This document shows, in pieces, positions 35,297-45,570 of a DNA stretch of 64,000 nucleotides; the stretch's first letter is position 1; every line of letters begins with the position of its first letter. The stretch is taken from the NCBI RefSeq assembly GCF_030272615.1, contig NC_081408.1:409200889-409264888 (forward strand), in the 5' to 3' direction. The DNA is from Cryptomeria japonica. Taxonomy: Eukaryota > Streptophyta > Pinopsida > Cupressales > Cupressaceae. The position numbers and the translations under genes are program-made. The notes under the pieces are model-generated. The model searched no databases. It saw nothing but the letters and a program-made list of their open reading frames with translations, and had not been told where the DNA came from.

Positions 35297-36070
35297 TTGA
35301 AGACTTATTTGACCAATCCTCCCATTCTTCAACTTGCTGATCCTACTAAGCCTTTTCTTCTATACACCATTTCTTCCCCTCAAGCTCTTGCAGCCTTATT
35401 GGCACAATGTGATAAGGATGGTAGAGAATGCCCAATTTATTACATAAGCCACACTCTACTCGATTATGAAGTCCAATATTGTGTGATAGAATGACAGTGC
35501 CTTGCTTTAGTCTTTGCGACCCAGAAGTTGAGGCATTATCTCTTGAATGTTGAGATCTATGTTATCATTAAATTTGATCCTCTTAAACATCTTTTCTCTA
35601 AAACTGACCTTTCCGGACACTTAGCTAAATGGGTTATGATGTTGACCGAGTTTGACCTTAAATTTCTCTCACAAAAGGCAATAAAAGCTCAAGCATTGAT
35701 AGATCACTTATTTGATGCTCCTTCACCCTTTTCCCTACCTAATTCAGAGTCTTTTCCAGATGAATACATTCTTTCCATTGAGGTTGATGAGACTTGGGAA
35801 TTGTACTTTGATGGCTCTAAGTGTCATACAATATCGGGGGCAGGGGTGGTCTTGATCTCTCCTAAAAAGAAGCCTATTTGTTTATCATATCATCTCAACT
35901 TCCTATGTACCAACAACATTGTTGAATATGAAGCTCTTATAGCTAGAATTAAAGCAGCCTTGGTGTTGAGTGTAATAAATCTACATAATTATGGATATTC
36001 TCAGCTAATCATAAGACAAGTGACATGAGTTTATCAAGCTAAAACTATCACATTATAAAGGTCTAGCTTT
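35297..36070 (+). pseudogene. pol: D RNase H plus second, archaeal-type RNase H
   Basis: First RNase H: FLLYTISSPQALAALLAQ, ECPIYYISHTLLDYEVQYCVIE, a TGA, then KLRHYLLNVEIYVIIKFDPL and HLAKWVMMLTEFDLKF. Second RNase H: WELYFDGSKCHTISGAGVVL (about 35800-35860), CTNNIVEYEALIARIKAAL and LHNYGYSQLIIRQ. The D-G-S, E-Y-E-A and GDSQL-like (here GYSQL) positions match the archaeal-type RNase H found in Tat-lineage elements (established knowledge). The usual Asp of GDSQL is Tyr here, so activity of the second domain is doubtful. Confidence 0.88.
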
Positions 36071-37539
36071 ATCCTTGTTACAAAAATTTGATTCTTATAC
36101 CATGGAACCCGTTCCTCAAAAAGATAATCGACATGTTGATGCGATGGCATGTGTTGCCTCTCTTGTGTCTCTAGAGGACCCCTTGGTAGATCTTCAATTC
36201 AATATTCACAACCTTACTTCCCCGACTATTGCTGATAATCCTAGTGATGTGTCATATTGTTGCATTATAGATTCTGATGAATGGTACTTGCATGTTGTAA
36301 GATATTTGACTGATGGTACATTTCCTGATTCTATGAATAAGAATACTAGGGCTAGGGTTCGCAAACTGGCTGCTAGATACATTATCCTTTCTAATGTTCT
36401 TTATAGGAGGGGTTATAATGGTCTTCTCCTTCTATGCTTAAACAAGGCCGAGGTCCCTATCATTCTCAAAGAAGTGCATTTAGGTGCTTGTAGAGGGCAT
36501 TTTGGGGGTATGTCTTTAGTTTTAGAGATTGCTTTGAATGGGATATTATTGGAAAACCATGGAAAATGATTCCTTTGCATTTGTTAAATGATGTCATCAG
36601 TGTCAGCAACATAGCAATTTAATCCATGCCCCTACCCAAGAGCTTCAATCATAGGTAGCATCTTGGCCCTTTTCTACATTGGGTTTGGATCTTGTTGGTA
36701 AAATATCTCCTCCATCTCAAGGACATACCTTCATCATAATTACCACTAATTACTTTACAAAGTGGGTGGAAGCTATTCTTCTTCGATCCACTACTGCTGA
36801 ATTAATTTGTCAATTCATTTTGGAAGACATCATTTCTTGATTTGGGATACCTTCCATCTTAGTTTCAGATAATGAAACATCATTCAAAAATAAGGATGTG
36901 AACAAGTTTCTTGAGAAATATCATGTTCAACATAAATTTTTTACACCTAATTATCCTCAATCAAATGGTCAAGTCGAGTCTTCTAATAGAATAATTGAAC
37001 AAATTCTTTGAAAGACTGTAAACAAGCATGGTAAGGATTGGCATACTTAATTAACCTATGCTTTGTGTGCTTATCGCACCAGTGTATGTGTTGCTATGGG
37101 TTGTACCCCTTATAATCTTGTTTATGGTGCTGATGCCATTATGCCTTTGGAGTTAGAAATTCCTTCTTTGAGATTTTCTCTTAGGGGTATAGTGGATGAT
37201 GACTCCTATAGAGAGCAAAGAATTCAACAACTTGAGATGCTCAATGAACGACATATAAATTCCCTCAAACATATTCAAGTGTATCATAAAACTTTACAAT
37301 GAAGCTACAATGATAAGGTTATTCAATGTTCCTTCTCGGTAGGGGATTTAGTCCTTTATGAGAATCAGTGCAATGTGAATGCCTTACCTGAGGAGAAAGG
37401 AAACTTCACTCCTAATTGGCTTGGATTGTACATCATTGTGGATGTATATGGATCAGGTGCTTACACAATAGCAGATGTGGAAGGTACGCCTCTCAAGGAA
37501 CCCATAAATGCTATGAATCTTCGTACATACTATTCTTAG
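36071..37539 (+). pseudogene. pol: D integrase, broken
   Basis: N-terminal zinc region: HLGACRGHFGG followed by CHQCQ (H-H-C-C). Core: GLDLVGKI with the first Asp, LVSDNETSFKN with the second Asp, NYPQSNGQVESSNR with the Glu (about 36950-36995). C-terminal part: YRTSVCVAMGCTPYNLVYG, PLELEIPSLR and PNWLGLYIIVDVYGSGAYTIAD, ending at a TAG at 37537-37539. Stops and a shift near 36565 break it. The DDE triad itself is intact. Confidence 0.9.
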
Positions 37540-37540
37540 C

Positions 37541-37542
37541 TC

Positions 37543-37580
<38 letters not shown>
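37541..37580 (+). repeat. CT microsatellite after D integrase
   Basis: About twenty CT units with one interruption. Confidence 0.95.
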
Positions 37581-37584
<4 letters not shown>

Positions 37585-38201
37585 GTCTTCTCTCTATTCT
37601 CTATTTATGTCTTTTTCTTCAACATTGGGTAATATGCTAGCATGTCTTCATTAAAGTATGCAAGATTAAATGATGTTGTATTATTTAGCTTACATTACTT
37701 CATTCTTGACAAGCATGTTTTCACCGCTGTATTGTTTATCTTGGATTATTTTTATGTAAATTGTGATGGATTTATATTTCATATGTTTTAGCATATTATA
37801 CAATTTCTTATGTGTTAAGTAGAAATTATATCAGGTTTTTTTTTTAATTAGAGTTAATTAAATCACATTAGTCATATATTTCTCAGGCTTAATACATTCT
37901 TCTTTTACATCATCAAAGTAGCATTTGATTAAATACTTAGTTATTTAATTAAATCATGAAACATTGAGAAATCAATCACATGGAAATTAAGATCAGATAT
38001 ACATGCTCATTAAACAATATGTTACTTCTAATCTAAGCAATGCATATATTGTTTAAGCATTAAATATAACATAATCATGAGTGTCATCATATATACATCA
38101 ATACATCAAAATCATCTCCTATCACTAGGACTAGTAGTAGGAGGATGGTGGCTAGATGCCCCCTCCTGATCTGGTTGTGGGAGTGGCCCCATAGGGGTGT
38201 A
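37581..38201 (+). mobile_element. D spacer between integrase and antisense PMD frame
   Basis: AT-rich; no supported gene. Probably the 3' flank of the PMD gene on the other strand. Confidence 0.5.
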
Positions 38202-38490
38202 TCATGATACAGACCGTGAGTGACTCCATGAGGAGCTCCTGTGATCCCTCTCCATCATGATCCATTGGTATGTGGCTGGCTTTGTCTGTGACACCACTAG
38301 GTCACGCTCTATTTGTCGTAATGTCTCTTGTAGGACCTCAACCTCCATCCGAATAGGGGAGAAAAGGTCATCGTGACATCCTGCATCCTCTAGGATCTGT
38401 GTGCTATCTGTGAGGAACTTAGAACATGTGCAGTAACAATAAGGTTTGTCATTGCATTCTGAATTAGAGATCACCACTCTTGGACGGTAG

Positions 38491-38586
38491 CTACAAGATA
38501 GAGATAAATTTTTCATTAGTAATATTATATATCATCAAATCTAAAGAATGTAAGATGCATTTGTTAAAAAATAACACACACATCAC
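38491..38586 (-). other. Candidate intron in the PMD gene
   Basis: On the minus strand a GTGATG at 38586-38581 opens an AT-rich 96-bp segment that ends in a T-rich run and TTGTAG at 38491. It separates the NPTGKREIE segment from the YRPRVVISNSE coiled-coil exon. The size and signals fit a short plant intron; the phase is uncertain because neighbouring exons contain shifts. Confidence 0.5.
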
Positions 38587-40099
38587 CTCTATCTCTCTCT
38601 TGCCAGTGGGGTTCAAGGATAATAACTGCCTGAGACTGGGACCTGCTAGGCTCTCCATGCTCATACTATCTCTATAAAGTAGGTATGGGCTGATGGGGAT
38701 TAGGATCAGGATCACTTATCAGATCCCTCTCTACCTACAGTGGGCAACTCGGTCAATCTAAGGCTCTGGTATCCTCCCTGGAGTGATGAATTGTACTTGA
38801 CTCATCCTCCTCCACCTCCTCCTCATCCTCCTCCTCTTCCTCCTTTTCATCCTCCTCCTCTTCCTCCTCATCATCTCCATCCTGATATCCCTCTCCGGTA
38901 CTAGGATTGCCTCCATATCTACTTTCCTCCTGCTCCTTTGTGTCATCACCCTGATCATCTAAATCCTCCTCGGATGATCAGATCCCTCTCTATCTCCTTA
39001 CTGTCTCCATGGTCTAGGGTTCCCTCCAGGGAAGCCTACTAGGAAAATATCTCCAGGGTATGTTCTCCCCACCATGTGATGTACCATCGGTGCATGCCTA
39101 AATCATCTCTATAATTTGTTGCTATGTCCTGATCTAAGCCATCTAAATCTGTGATGTCAATCTCATCACTAGTAGGTGTAGGAATGGCTCATAGCCTTGA
39201 CATCGCTCATGAGTGTCGGATGTATACAGGCACGTCAGTAGGAACACATTGCTCAAACCCAAACTATTGCCAAACTCAGTTGAAGTAGAAGGGAATGACT
39301 ATGTGGCTATACCGTCCCTCTAGTAGATGGTTCCTCTACATGCTGAACATCAGTCTATGTAGCACTACCCACTTGCACATCTTGGGGTAGGGTCTCCATA
39401 TGATCCCGCCCATTGTTAATCTATCCAAGCTCAACCTCCAATATAGGAGATTGTTGAATTGGCACTCACGGGTAAGAGGATAAGCATATAACCTAAGCTG
39501 CTCTGGGACTAGCTCTATGGGGGCTCCACCAGGTCTAGTGCAAGTAATATGCTCAAACATCCACACCTATAATAGTTCGCATGTCATTAGGCTACATCCT
39601 TGTTTGAACACATACTCCCCAAGGTCATGATAGAGATGCGCAAGCATTCTCTTACCCCAAGAGAATATTATCATGTGTCTCTCCATAGCTTGTATAGCAT
39701 AGATTATTCCTCCATTCATATGTGTGTCACGCCCATTAGGGCACGTGGCTAGTGCAAAGGTCACAATCATGAGTCGCCTCACCATAATGCGGCCCCTCGT
39801 CTTGCTACATATCACTCTTCCCCTAGCATATAATACAAAATGTGGTATACATCCTTAAGGTTGATTGTCATCTCCCCCACAGGTAGTGAGAATGTCAAGG
39901 TATCTGTATCCCACCTCTCCATCAGTTCCATCAACATCATGAAATGGAATCAGATGGCCGACATGGTCATCGCATCCCACAAACCCATTGCATGTAGAAA
40001 ATCCCTCTCTCCTACCGATAACCTCAGGATCTTCTCCCGAAGGCTCTGAAAGGTGAGACTAGCAGTATGCTTATGGATGTACGGTATTGTTTGTAAAAT

Positions 40100-40411
40100 G
40101 CAAAGCAATCTATCGTCAGTAATCAATCAAACATCTATCATTATCTAATCAATGAAATTATTCTATCACTTCTAACATTCATTGTCTGATCCTGTGTCAC
40201 CACTTGGTCATCCCAAACAAGGACTAGGGCGCCCTAAGTGGACCAAGGCACCCTACTGGGACCATGGTGCCCTAGGAGGATTAGGGTGCCCTAGGACCCC
40301 TAGGTATCCAAAGGGACGACCCTGGCCCAGACTAGGTGATAACATCATCACTTCTAAAAACTATGAAAACATGGAAACTTCAAATGCAATCAACGGAAAG
40401 TAAACTCACCT
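40100..40411 (-). other. Candidate first intron of the PMD gene
   Basis: A donor-like GTGAG (minus, 40411-40407) follows the N-terminal exon. Non-PMD sequence with repeated GGxGCCCTAGG words (40200-40325) precedes the next exon, which begins before IPYIHKHTASL at about 40080. The acceptor is probably the AG at about 40110. Boundaries are approximate. Confidence 0.4.
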
Positions 40412-40518
40412 CATTGAGCGGTCGGCCGACAAGTATGGATTGGTGCAAGATCTCCATCTGCGTAGGTCACTCAGGTCGACATCGAGACATGATGGCTTGT
40501 ATGTGTGCTCCTTTTTAG

Positions 40519-41067
40519 TGAATAGTGCGAAAAGTTAGAAAGTGACAAATGGAGGTGTCACTTTCATATTTATGTGTTATGCACTTCTTGACTTTATGTT
40601 TTTAAGTTAAAACCCTAATTTTTGCAATTTTTCTTCAATCTATCGTATCTTGAGCTAGGAAGCTTTGATTCTCACACCATCGGTGGCATTGGAATCATGA
40701 GTTCACCCTCTCACTCTATGTTAGTTCTATAATATTCTTGGATGAGTAATCAAGCCTTGTTGTGAACTAGCTTCATCGCAATCTTTATCACAATTCGTTG
40801 TGGAAAACATGATACCCTATTTCACCTCACAAATAAGCAAGTTGAAACAGGGGGGTATATAGCTACCAACGAATTTCATCACCTTTGTTAGTAAGAATTA
40901 GGTGATTTTTAGATCTAACATTTGGTTTTGTAGGGTGTGGCTCCTAACTGTGTACTGCAGATATTGTTGGGGGCTTCGTTCGAAAACTTATGGATATATC
41001 TTTTTTCAAATGATGTTTACTTATCTGTACTTTAGCTTGCATATTCACATAGTGTCATATGACCGCT
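40519..41067 (+). mobile_element. D 3' untranslated region
   Basis: No supported gene. On the minus strand this is the upstream side of the PMD gene and would hold its promoter; I see no clear TATA box in the expected place. Confidence 0.5.
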
Positions 41068-41082
41068 AAAGTGGGGGCTAAA
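41068..41082 (+). other. Polypurine tract of D
   Basis: AAAGTGGGGGCTAAA directly before the 3' LTR. Confidence 0.88.
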
Positions 41083-42739
41083 TGTAGTGTCATAAATTGT
41101 ACACCCTTGCTAGTGTGGTACAATTTCACACTTAGGTTAGGACCCACCTTAGTGTGTCTTGCATCTTGCATTTCTAATTCCCCTTTAAGCATTTAATTAA
41201 TTAATTTAATTAATTCTAAGGTCATGTTTCATCACTTTACACATTACAAAGTTGGTCCCTTTACCCTAAGTGTGCCCCTTTTCATTTTATTCCTCCAATA
41301 AATCATTTAATCATAAACCCTAATTATTTATTTTGACTGTTTAGGCCTGATTTCACATATCAAAATATCTCAAATCAGTTGTAACTTTGGGATGCACTCT
41401 AATATCATCATATATAATGGCCCCAAAAAATGGTGAAAAGTTTGTTGGATTGTGGCAGGAATGCACATGGTCTGTGGCTTTTTTCCCAAAATTTCAGGAG
41501 CACAATCCTATGATATGATAATTCTTAACCCCAAAATATCAGCAGGAAATTCAAATCCTAGGTCAGCCTAAACATGAAATTAAGATCTAGGGTTTCATAC
41601 TTATAAGCTCTCTTTCTTTATTTGAAGGGGTCTTCTTCGAAGAATCCAAGAACAGGTTTTTGGAGCATTAGAGCCTTATTTGCAGGGAAAGAGTAGATAT
41701 TTGAAGCCTTCAACAACATTCAACATTCATCCATCAAATAGTCATCAAGCATCATTTTATCAATTGGGGGCTTTTGAAGATGTAGAAGAACAATAGGAGA
41801 TCTCCGACTGACGATTCGCTTGTACCTCTCCCTTGGGGTTGGGTATGGTTTCATTTTGTTTTCATGTCCTTACATAAGCTTCATTTTGATTCATATTCAT
41901 TCTTTAGATCACTTTGCATTTTGGATTTAGAGCACTTACTTTGTCAATTATAAGCACTTAGGGTTTACTCTTTAGGGTTGCTCTAGGTTGTTTACTTTCA
42001 TTCTTAGGATCTTGCATACACACAAGGTTCTTGCACACACATTTTCAATATATTATTGGCTATTTGTGGAGGTGGAAATCACCTTCATGGGGGTTTGACT
42101 TAGGAAAAACCCTATATAGCCACCCCAAACCTTCTCTTTTCAGTTGTAGGTATAGAAACAGGAATTCGGAAGCAGTTTCAGATTTGGAAAAGACATCAAC
42201 ACCACCCAGAAGTCTTAGAAGTGCAAAAATCTATCAAGGACAAGGGTGTGTCACCCTTTTCCTACCCAGGACAGTGGCATGGTACCATGGTCCTGCCCTC
42301 TATCACCAGGACTTGACATAACACTACTTTACAGATCTCAGAATCCCTCCTGTTAGTTGTAGCTCCTGAATTGCAGAATCAGGACAATGGCATGGCACCC
42401 TAGTCCCAGACATTTCTACTCAGATTTCAAACATAGGTGCACCTCTAATTTTTCCTTTTGATTTTTACTTTTCATCAGTGGATCAATTGTTCTTTGATCT
42501 GTATTCTCAGATTAGGATTTGCTTGGTTATTTGCTTTCTAGGTTAGATTGCATTTTGCATCATTCCTCTCTATCATTTACAGCAAAGGAATAGAAAACCT
42601 AAGAGGTAATCCATGATTCTCTCTTTGTCTTAAGAAGTAGTTGATGTGCGTTACCTCCCTAAGCTCTTTCGTATTCCATAAGTGTGTATGAGAGTGGGAT
42701 TGGGGTTTCCATACATAGTCTCACTTTTCCCCCTACACA
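41083..42739 (+). repeat. 3' LTR of D
   Basis: Direct repeat of 30132-31753, 35 bp longer because of small indels (for example 'attaattaatttaatt' near 41200). TATATA at 42113-42118. Confidence 0.94.
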
Positions 42740-42744
42740 CTACT
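42740..42744. repeat. Target-site duplication of D, right (CTACT)
   Basis: Exact match to 30127-30131. Confidence 0.92.
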
Positions 42745-42800
42745 GATTCACCCCCCCTCTCAATAGTTGATCGGATCCTTATAGTTTCATCATATTATCA
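42745..42800 (+). repeat. 3' LTR of E, terminal part
   Basis: Matches 24250-24305 ('ctctca-tagttga-cggatcc', then 'ttatagtttcatcatatta'), ending ATTATCA. This proves that D entered the E LTR. Confidence 0.93.
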
Positions 42801-43400
42801 ATTCTTTCCTTAATGGATGGTTTCTCTGGGTACAATCAAATCAATATCATCGAAGAACACCAACAAAAAATGACATTCACCACTCCTTGGGGCATATTTT
42901 TCTATCAAGTCATGCCTTTGCCTTAAAGAATGTAGGTGCAACTTATCAAAGAGCAATGAAAACCATCTTCCATGATCTCCTGCAAGACATTATGGAAGAT
43001 TATGTGGATGACCTTTTGGGAAAATCCAAGACATGAGAAGAGCACATTCTTGTCCTAAGGAAAATCTGTGAAAGACTGCAGAAATAGAAGCTACGCCTCA
43101 ACCCTAGGAAGTGCGTCTTTAGGGTTACCTCAGGAAATCTATTAGGATACATAGTGTCTCACATAGGAATTGAAGTGGACCTAGCCAAAGTCAAAGAAAT
43201 CATGGAAATGCGTCCCCCTAAGACACTCAGGAAACTTTGTAGCCTCAAAGGCAAGCTTTAGTCTATCCGCCTCTTTATTGCACAACTTGTCGACAAGTGT
43301 CATTCATCGATGCACCTCCTATGCAAGGATACCAAGTTCAAGTGGGACTGCTTATGTCAGAATCCCTTTGATAAATTAAAAGAATATTTGGCTTCCCCTC
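42801..43400 (+). pseudogene. pol: X reverse transcriptase, C-terminal part
   Basis: Resumes the frame broken at 22959: SLMDGFSGYNQINII with the first catalytic Asp, QKMTFTTPWGIFFYQVMP, then, past a shift, EDYVDDLLGKS (about 42993-43030) with the catalytic Asp pair. A later shifted segment reads like the end of RT (KLCSLKGKL-type words near 43230). Frameshifts after about 42915 and near 43035 inactivate it. Confidence 0.85.
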
Positions 43401-44220
43401 TAGTTTTGATACCACCTATTACATGATAGCCTTTCCTCTTGTACATATCAACAACAACAGTGCCTTTGGGTATATTACTTGTAGAAACAAATGATAAAGG
43501 AAAGAAGTATGCAATATATTACATTAGTCGTACTCTTGTGGGATATGAACTCAACTATACTCCCATAGAAATAGCTTGCCTCACAATGGTTTTCAGCAAA
43601 AAAAAGATTCACTGCTACATGCTTAACAACAAGACTAAACTCATAGCAACGATTGAAATCGTCAAGTACTTATTGTATAAAGTCACTGTCACAAGACACA
43701 CAATAAAATGGGTTGTGCTACTAAGTGAGTTTGACTTTGAGTACATAGATAGAAAAGCAATAAAAGGACAAATCATAGCTGATCAACTAGTTGATGCTCC
43801 ACTTCAAGGTCGCCACCCCCTCATAGCAGATTTTCTTGATGATTCCATCATGATCGTCACACAATTAACCTAATGACAGTTATATTTTGATGGAACCTGC
43901 ATGCAACACAGATCGAGGACAGACATATTGTTGATTACACCTCAACGATATTATATCCCTAAGTCCTACAAGATAGCCTTTGCATGTACAAACAACATAG
44001 CAGAATATGAGACACTTATCACTGGACTTTGTTTGGCTATTCAATGGAAAATCACAAAATTGCAAGTCTATGGCGATTCCTAGCTTGTCATAAACCAAGT
44101 TAATGATGAGTATCAGAAATAGGATGAGAAGCTACTCCCTTATCGCCGCATGGTTGAGGAATTCAAGCAACATTTCACCTTCATCCATTTTTAGCAAGTT
44201 CCTAGGACAAAACAACAAAG
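43401..44220 (+). pseudogene. pol: X RNase H plus archaeal-type RNase H
   Basis: First RNase H at 43439-43873: YAIYYISRTLVGYELNYTPI, KTKLIATIEIVKYLLYK and IKWVVLLSEFDFEYIDRKA. Second at about 43880-44140: YFDGTCMQHRSRTDILLI, FACTNNIAEYETLITGLCLA, KITKLQVYGDS, then a stop and LVINQVNDEYQK. D-G-T, E-Y-E-T and G-D-S match the archaeal-type fold and are better preserved than in D. A duplicated RNase H, with the second copy before integrase, is typical of the Tat lineage. Confidence 0.87.
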
Positions 44221-45570
44221 CTGCTAACGCAATGGCTACAATCGATTCCCTCCTATAGATGCCCACAACTAGTAAAAAAAGGTGAGTTCTTGGTTGAGCA
44301 CCTTTTAGTATTGGTACATGATGTCCCTGAATCAGAAATGGTATGTGTCCTTGTTGGTCCTGATTCCCCATGGTACCAAAAAACCTTCGCTTAATTTCAA
44401 GATAACACCATTCCCCCTCACCTTACTAAAACCTAACAACAAACATTCATCTGCCAATCCAATTGCTACACTATCTTGAGTGATACCTTATTTCGAAGTC
44501 ACTTTGATGGAACCCTCCTAAGGTGTTTAGACAAGAAGCAAGCTAAACAAGAACTACGTGAAGTACACAAAGGAATCTATGGAGCACATTCAAGTGGCCT
44601 CACTTTGGCTAAGAATATCTTGTGCATCGGATACTATTGGCCCACAATGGAAGAAGATGCTTATCAATATGTGAAGAAATGTATCCCTTGTCAGAAACAT
44701 GGTGACAAGATTCATGTGCCTTCTCAGGATTTGTAGCCATTTATAACAAATTGGCCCTTTTCTTAGTGGGGGATCAATCTCATAGGAAAAATCCATCCCA
44801 CCTCATCCAATGGTCAAAAGTTCATAATAAACGCCACAAAATACTTCACCAAATGAGTGGAATCCATACCACTCACCTTCACCACTGGCAAACAAATTTC
44901 CATGTTTATCCTAAATTATTTAATTTTCTGATATGAAATCCCTAAAGTTATCATCATAGACAATGTAATACCATTTAAAAATTAGGATGTCAAAGAATTG
45001 TGCCATAATTTTGTCACCAACATCATTTTTCCATCCCGAACTACCCGCAAGGTAATGGTCTAGTTGAGGCTTCAAATAAAACTCTTATCAAGATCCTAAA
45101 GAAAATAGTCAATAAAGTTGGCCATGATTGGCACTTTCAACTCCATCTTGCCCTTTGGGCCTACCGCACAAGTATCCACACACCCACAAGAGCTACTCCA
45201 TACTCCCTAGTCTTCAATTTTGAAGTCGTCTTGCCCCTTGAGATCAAGATCCCCTCACTTCATGTATCACTGCATAATATCCTTCCTAATGAAGATTCCT
45301 GAGTGGCCATATTGCAAGAGCTAGAACTACTATATGAAAGGTGTCTCAAGGCCTTAAAGAACCTCTAGGTATATCAGGAGCACCTATGACTAAACTACAA
45401 CAAGAAATTCATGACCCGATAATTTGACATTGGTGACCTTGTCCTTATGGAAAATCAAAGAAATCTTTAGAAATGTGAGAAGAAAGGCAAGTTTGAGCCT
45501 AATTGGCTTGGACCCTATGTCATCACTGCAAAATATGGATCAGGAGCCTATCAGAAGATATTCTGTGACT
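44221..45570 (+). pseudogene. pol: X integrase, first catalytic Asp changed
   Basis: Zinc region: ELREVHKGIYGAHSSG and KKCIPCQKH (H-H-C-C, 44560-44700). Core: the family word WGxDLIG reads WGINLIG (about 44768-44790), so the first catalytic Asp is Asn; then IIIDNVIPFKN (second Asp) and NYPQGNGLVEASNKT (Glu, about 45040-45085). C-terminal part: WAYRTSIHTPTRATPYSLVF, PLEIKIPSLHVSLH and KKGKFEPNWLGPYVITAKYG, fading at about 45570. Multiple shifts and stops. Confidence 0.88.

Larger units (their letters stand above)
38202..40518 (-). pseudogene. Antisense plant mobile domain (PMD) gene in D, with intron-like segments
   Basis: Read on the minus strand. N-terminal region at 40405-40518. Next: KHTASLTFQSLREKILRL and GERDFLHAMGLWDAM (about 39940-40070), the hallmark FSLPVGEMTINLKDVYHI (about 39842-39895), FSWGKRMLAHLYHDLGEYV (about 39605-39660), GCSLMTCELLQVWMFEHI with RPGGAP (about 39510-39595), and GIIWRPYPKMCKWVVLHR (about 39345-39410). 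This order fits PMD proteins of the MAIN/MAIL1 group. A Glu/Asp-rich tract (about 38795-38900) and a coiled-coil-like end (38202-38490) follow. Stops and frameshifts occur (near 39820, 39315, 39230). Sitting antisense between integrase and the 3' LTR, it looks like a captured gene kept by the element. PMD proteins act in silencing and genome stability in Arabidopsis (established); the role here is unknown. Confidence 0.85.
30132..42739 (+). mobile_element. Element D: Tat-lineage Gypsy element carrying an antisense PMD gene
   Basis: LTRs 30132-31753 (1622 bp) and 41083-42739 (1657 bp), both TGTAGTGTCATAAATTG to CTACACA; target duplication CTACT at 30127-30131 and 42740-42744; polypurine tract 41068-41082. 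The internal region has protease, G-patch-like linker, RT, RNase H, a second RNase H and integrase in sense, then an antisense PMD reading frame of about 2.3 kb. The recognisable Gag capsid is missing. D lies inside the 3' LTR of Copia E, so it is younger than E and X. Confidence 0.94.
22960..42800 (+). mobile_element. Element E: Copia element inserted in X RT, itself split by D
   Basis: 5' LTR 22960-24305; primer site 24308-24319 (TGGTATCATAGC, one mismatch to the initiator Met-tRNA complement); gag, protease, integrase, RT and RNase H in Copia order to 28472; polypurine tract 28790-28801; 3' LTR 28802-30131 continuing at 42745-42800 after D. The element joins a broken X RT on both sides. 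No clean target duplication is left: the flanks are AGAAA and ATTCT. Confidence 0.92.

Noticed and set aside
39840-40403. Plus-strand frames over the PMD region
   Set aside because: The minus strand carries the recognisable PMD words; the plus frames are shadows.
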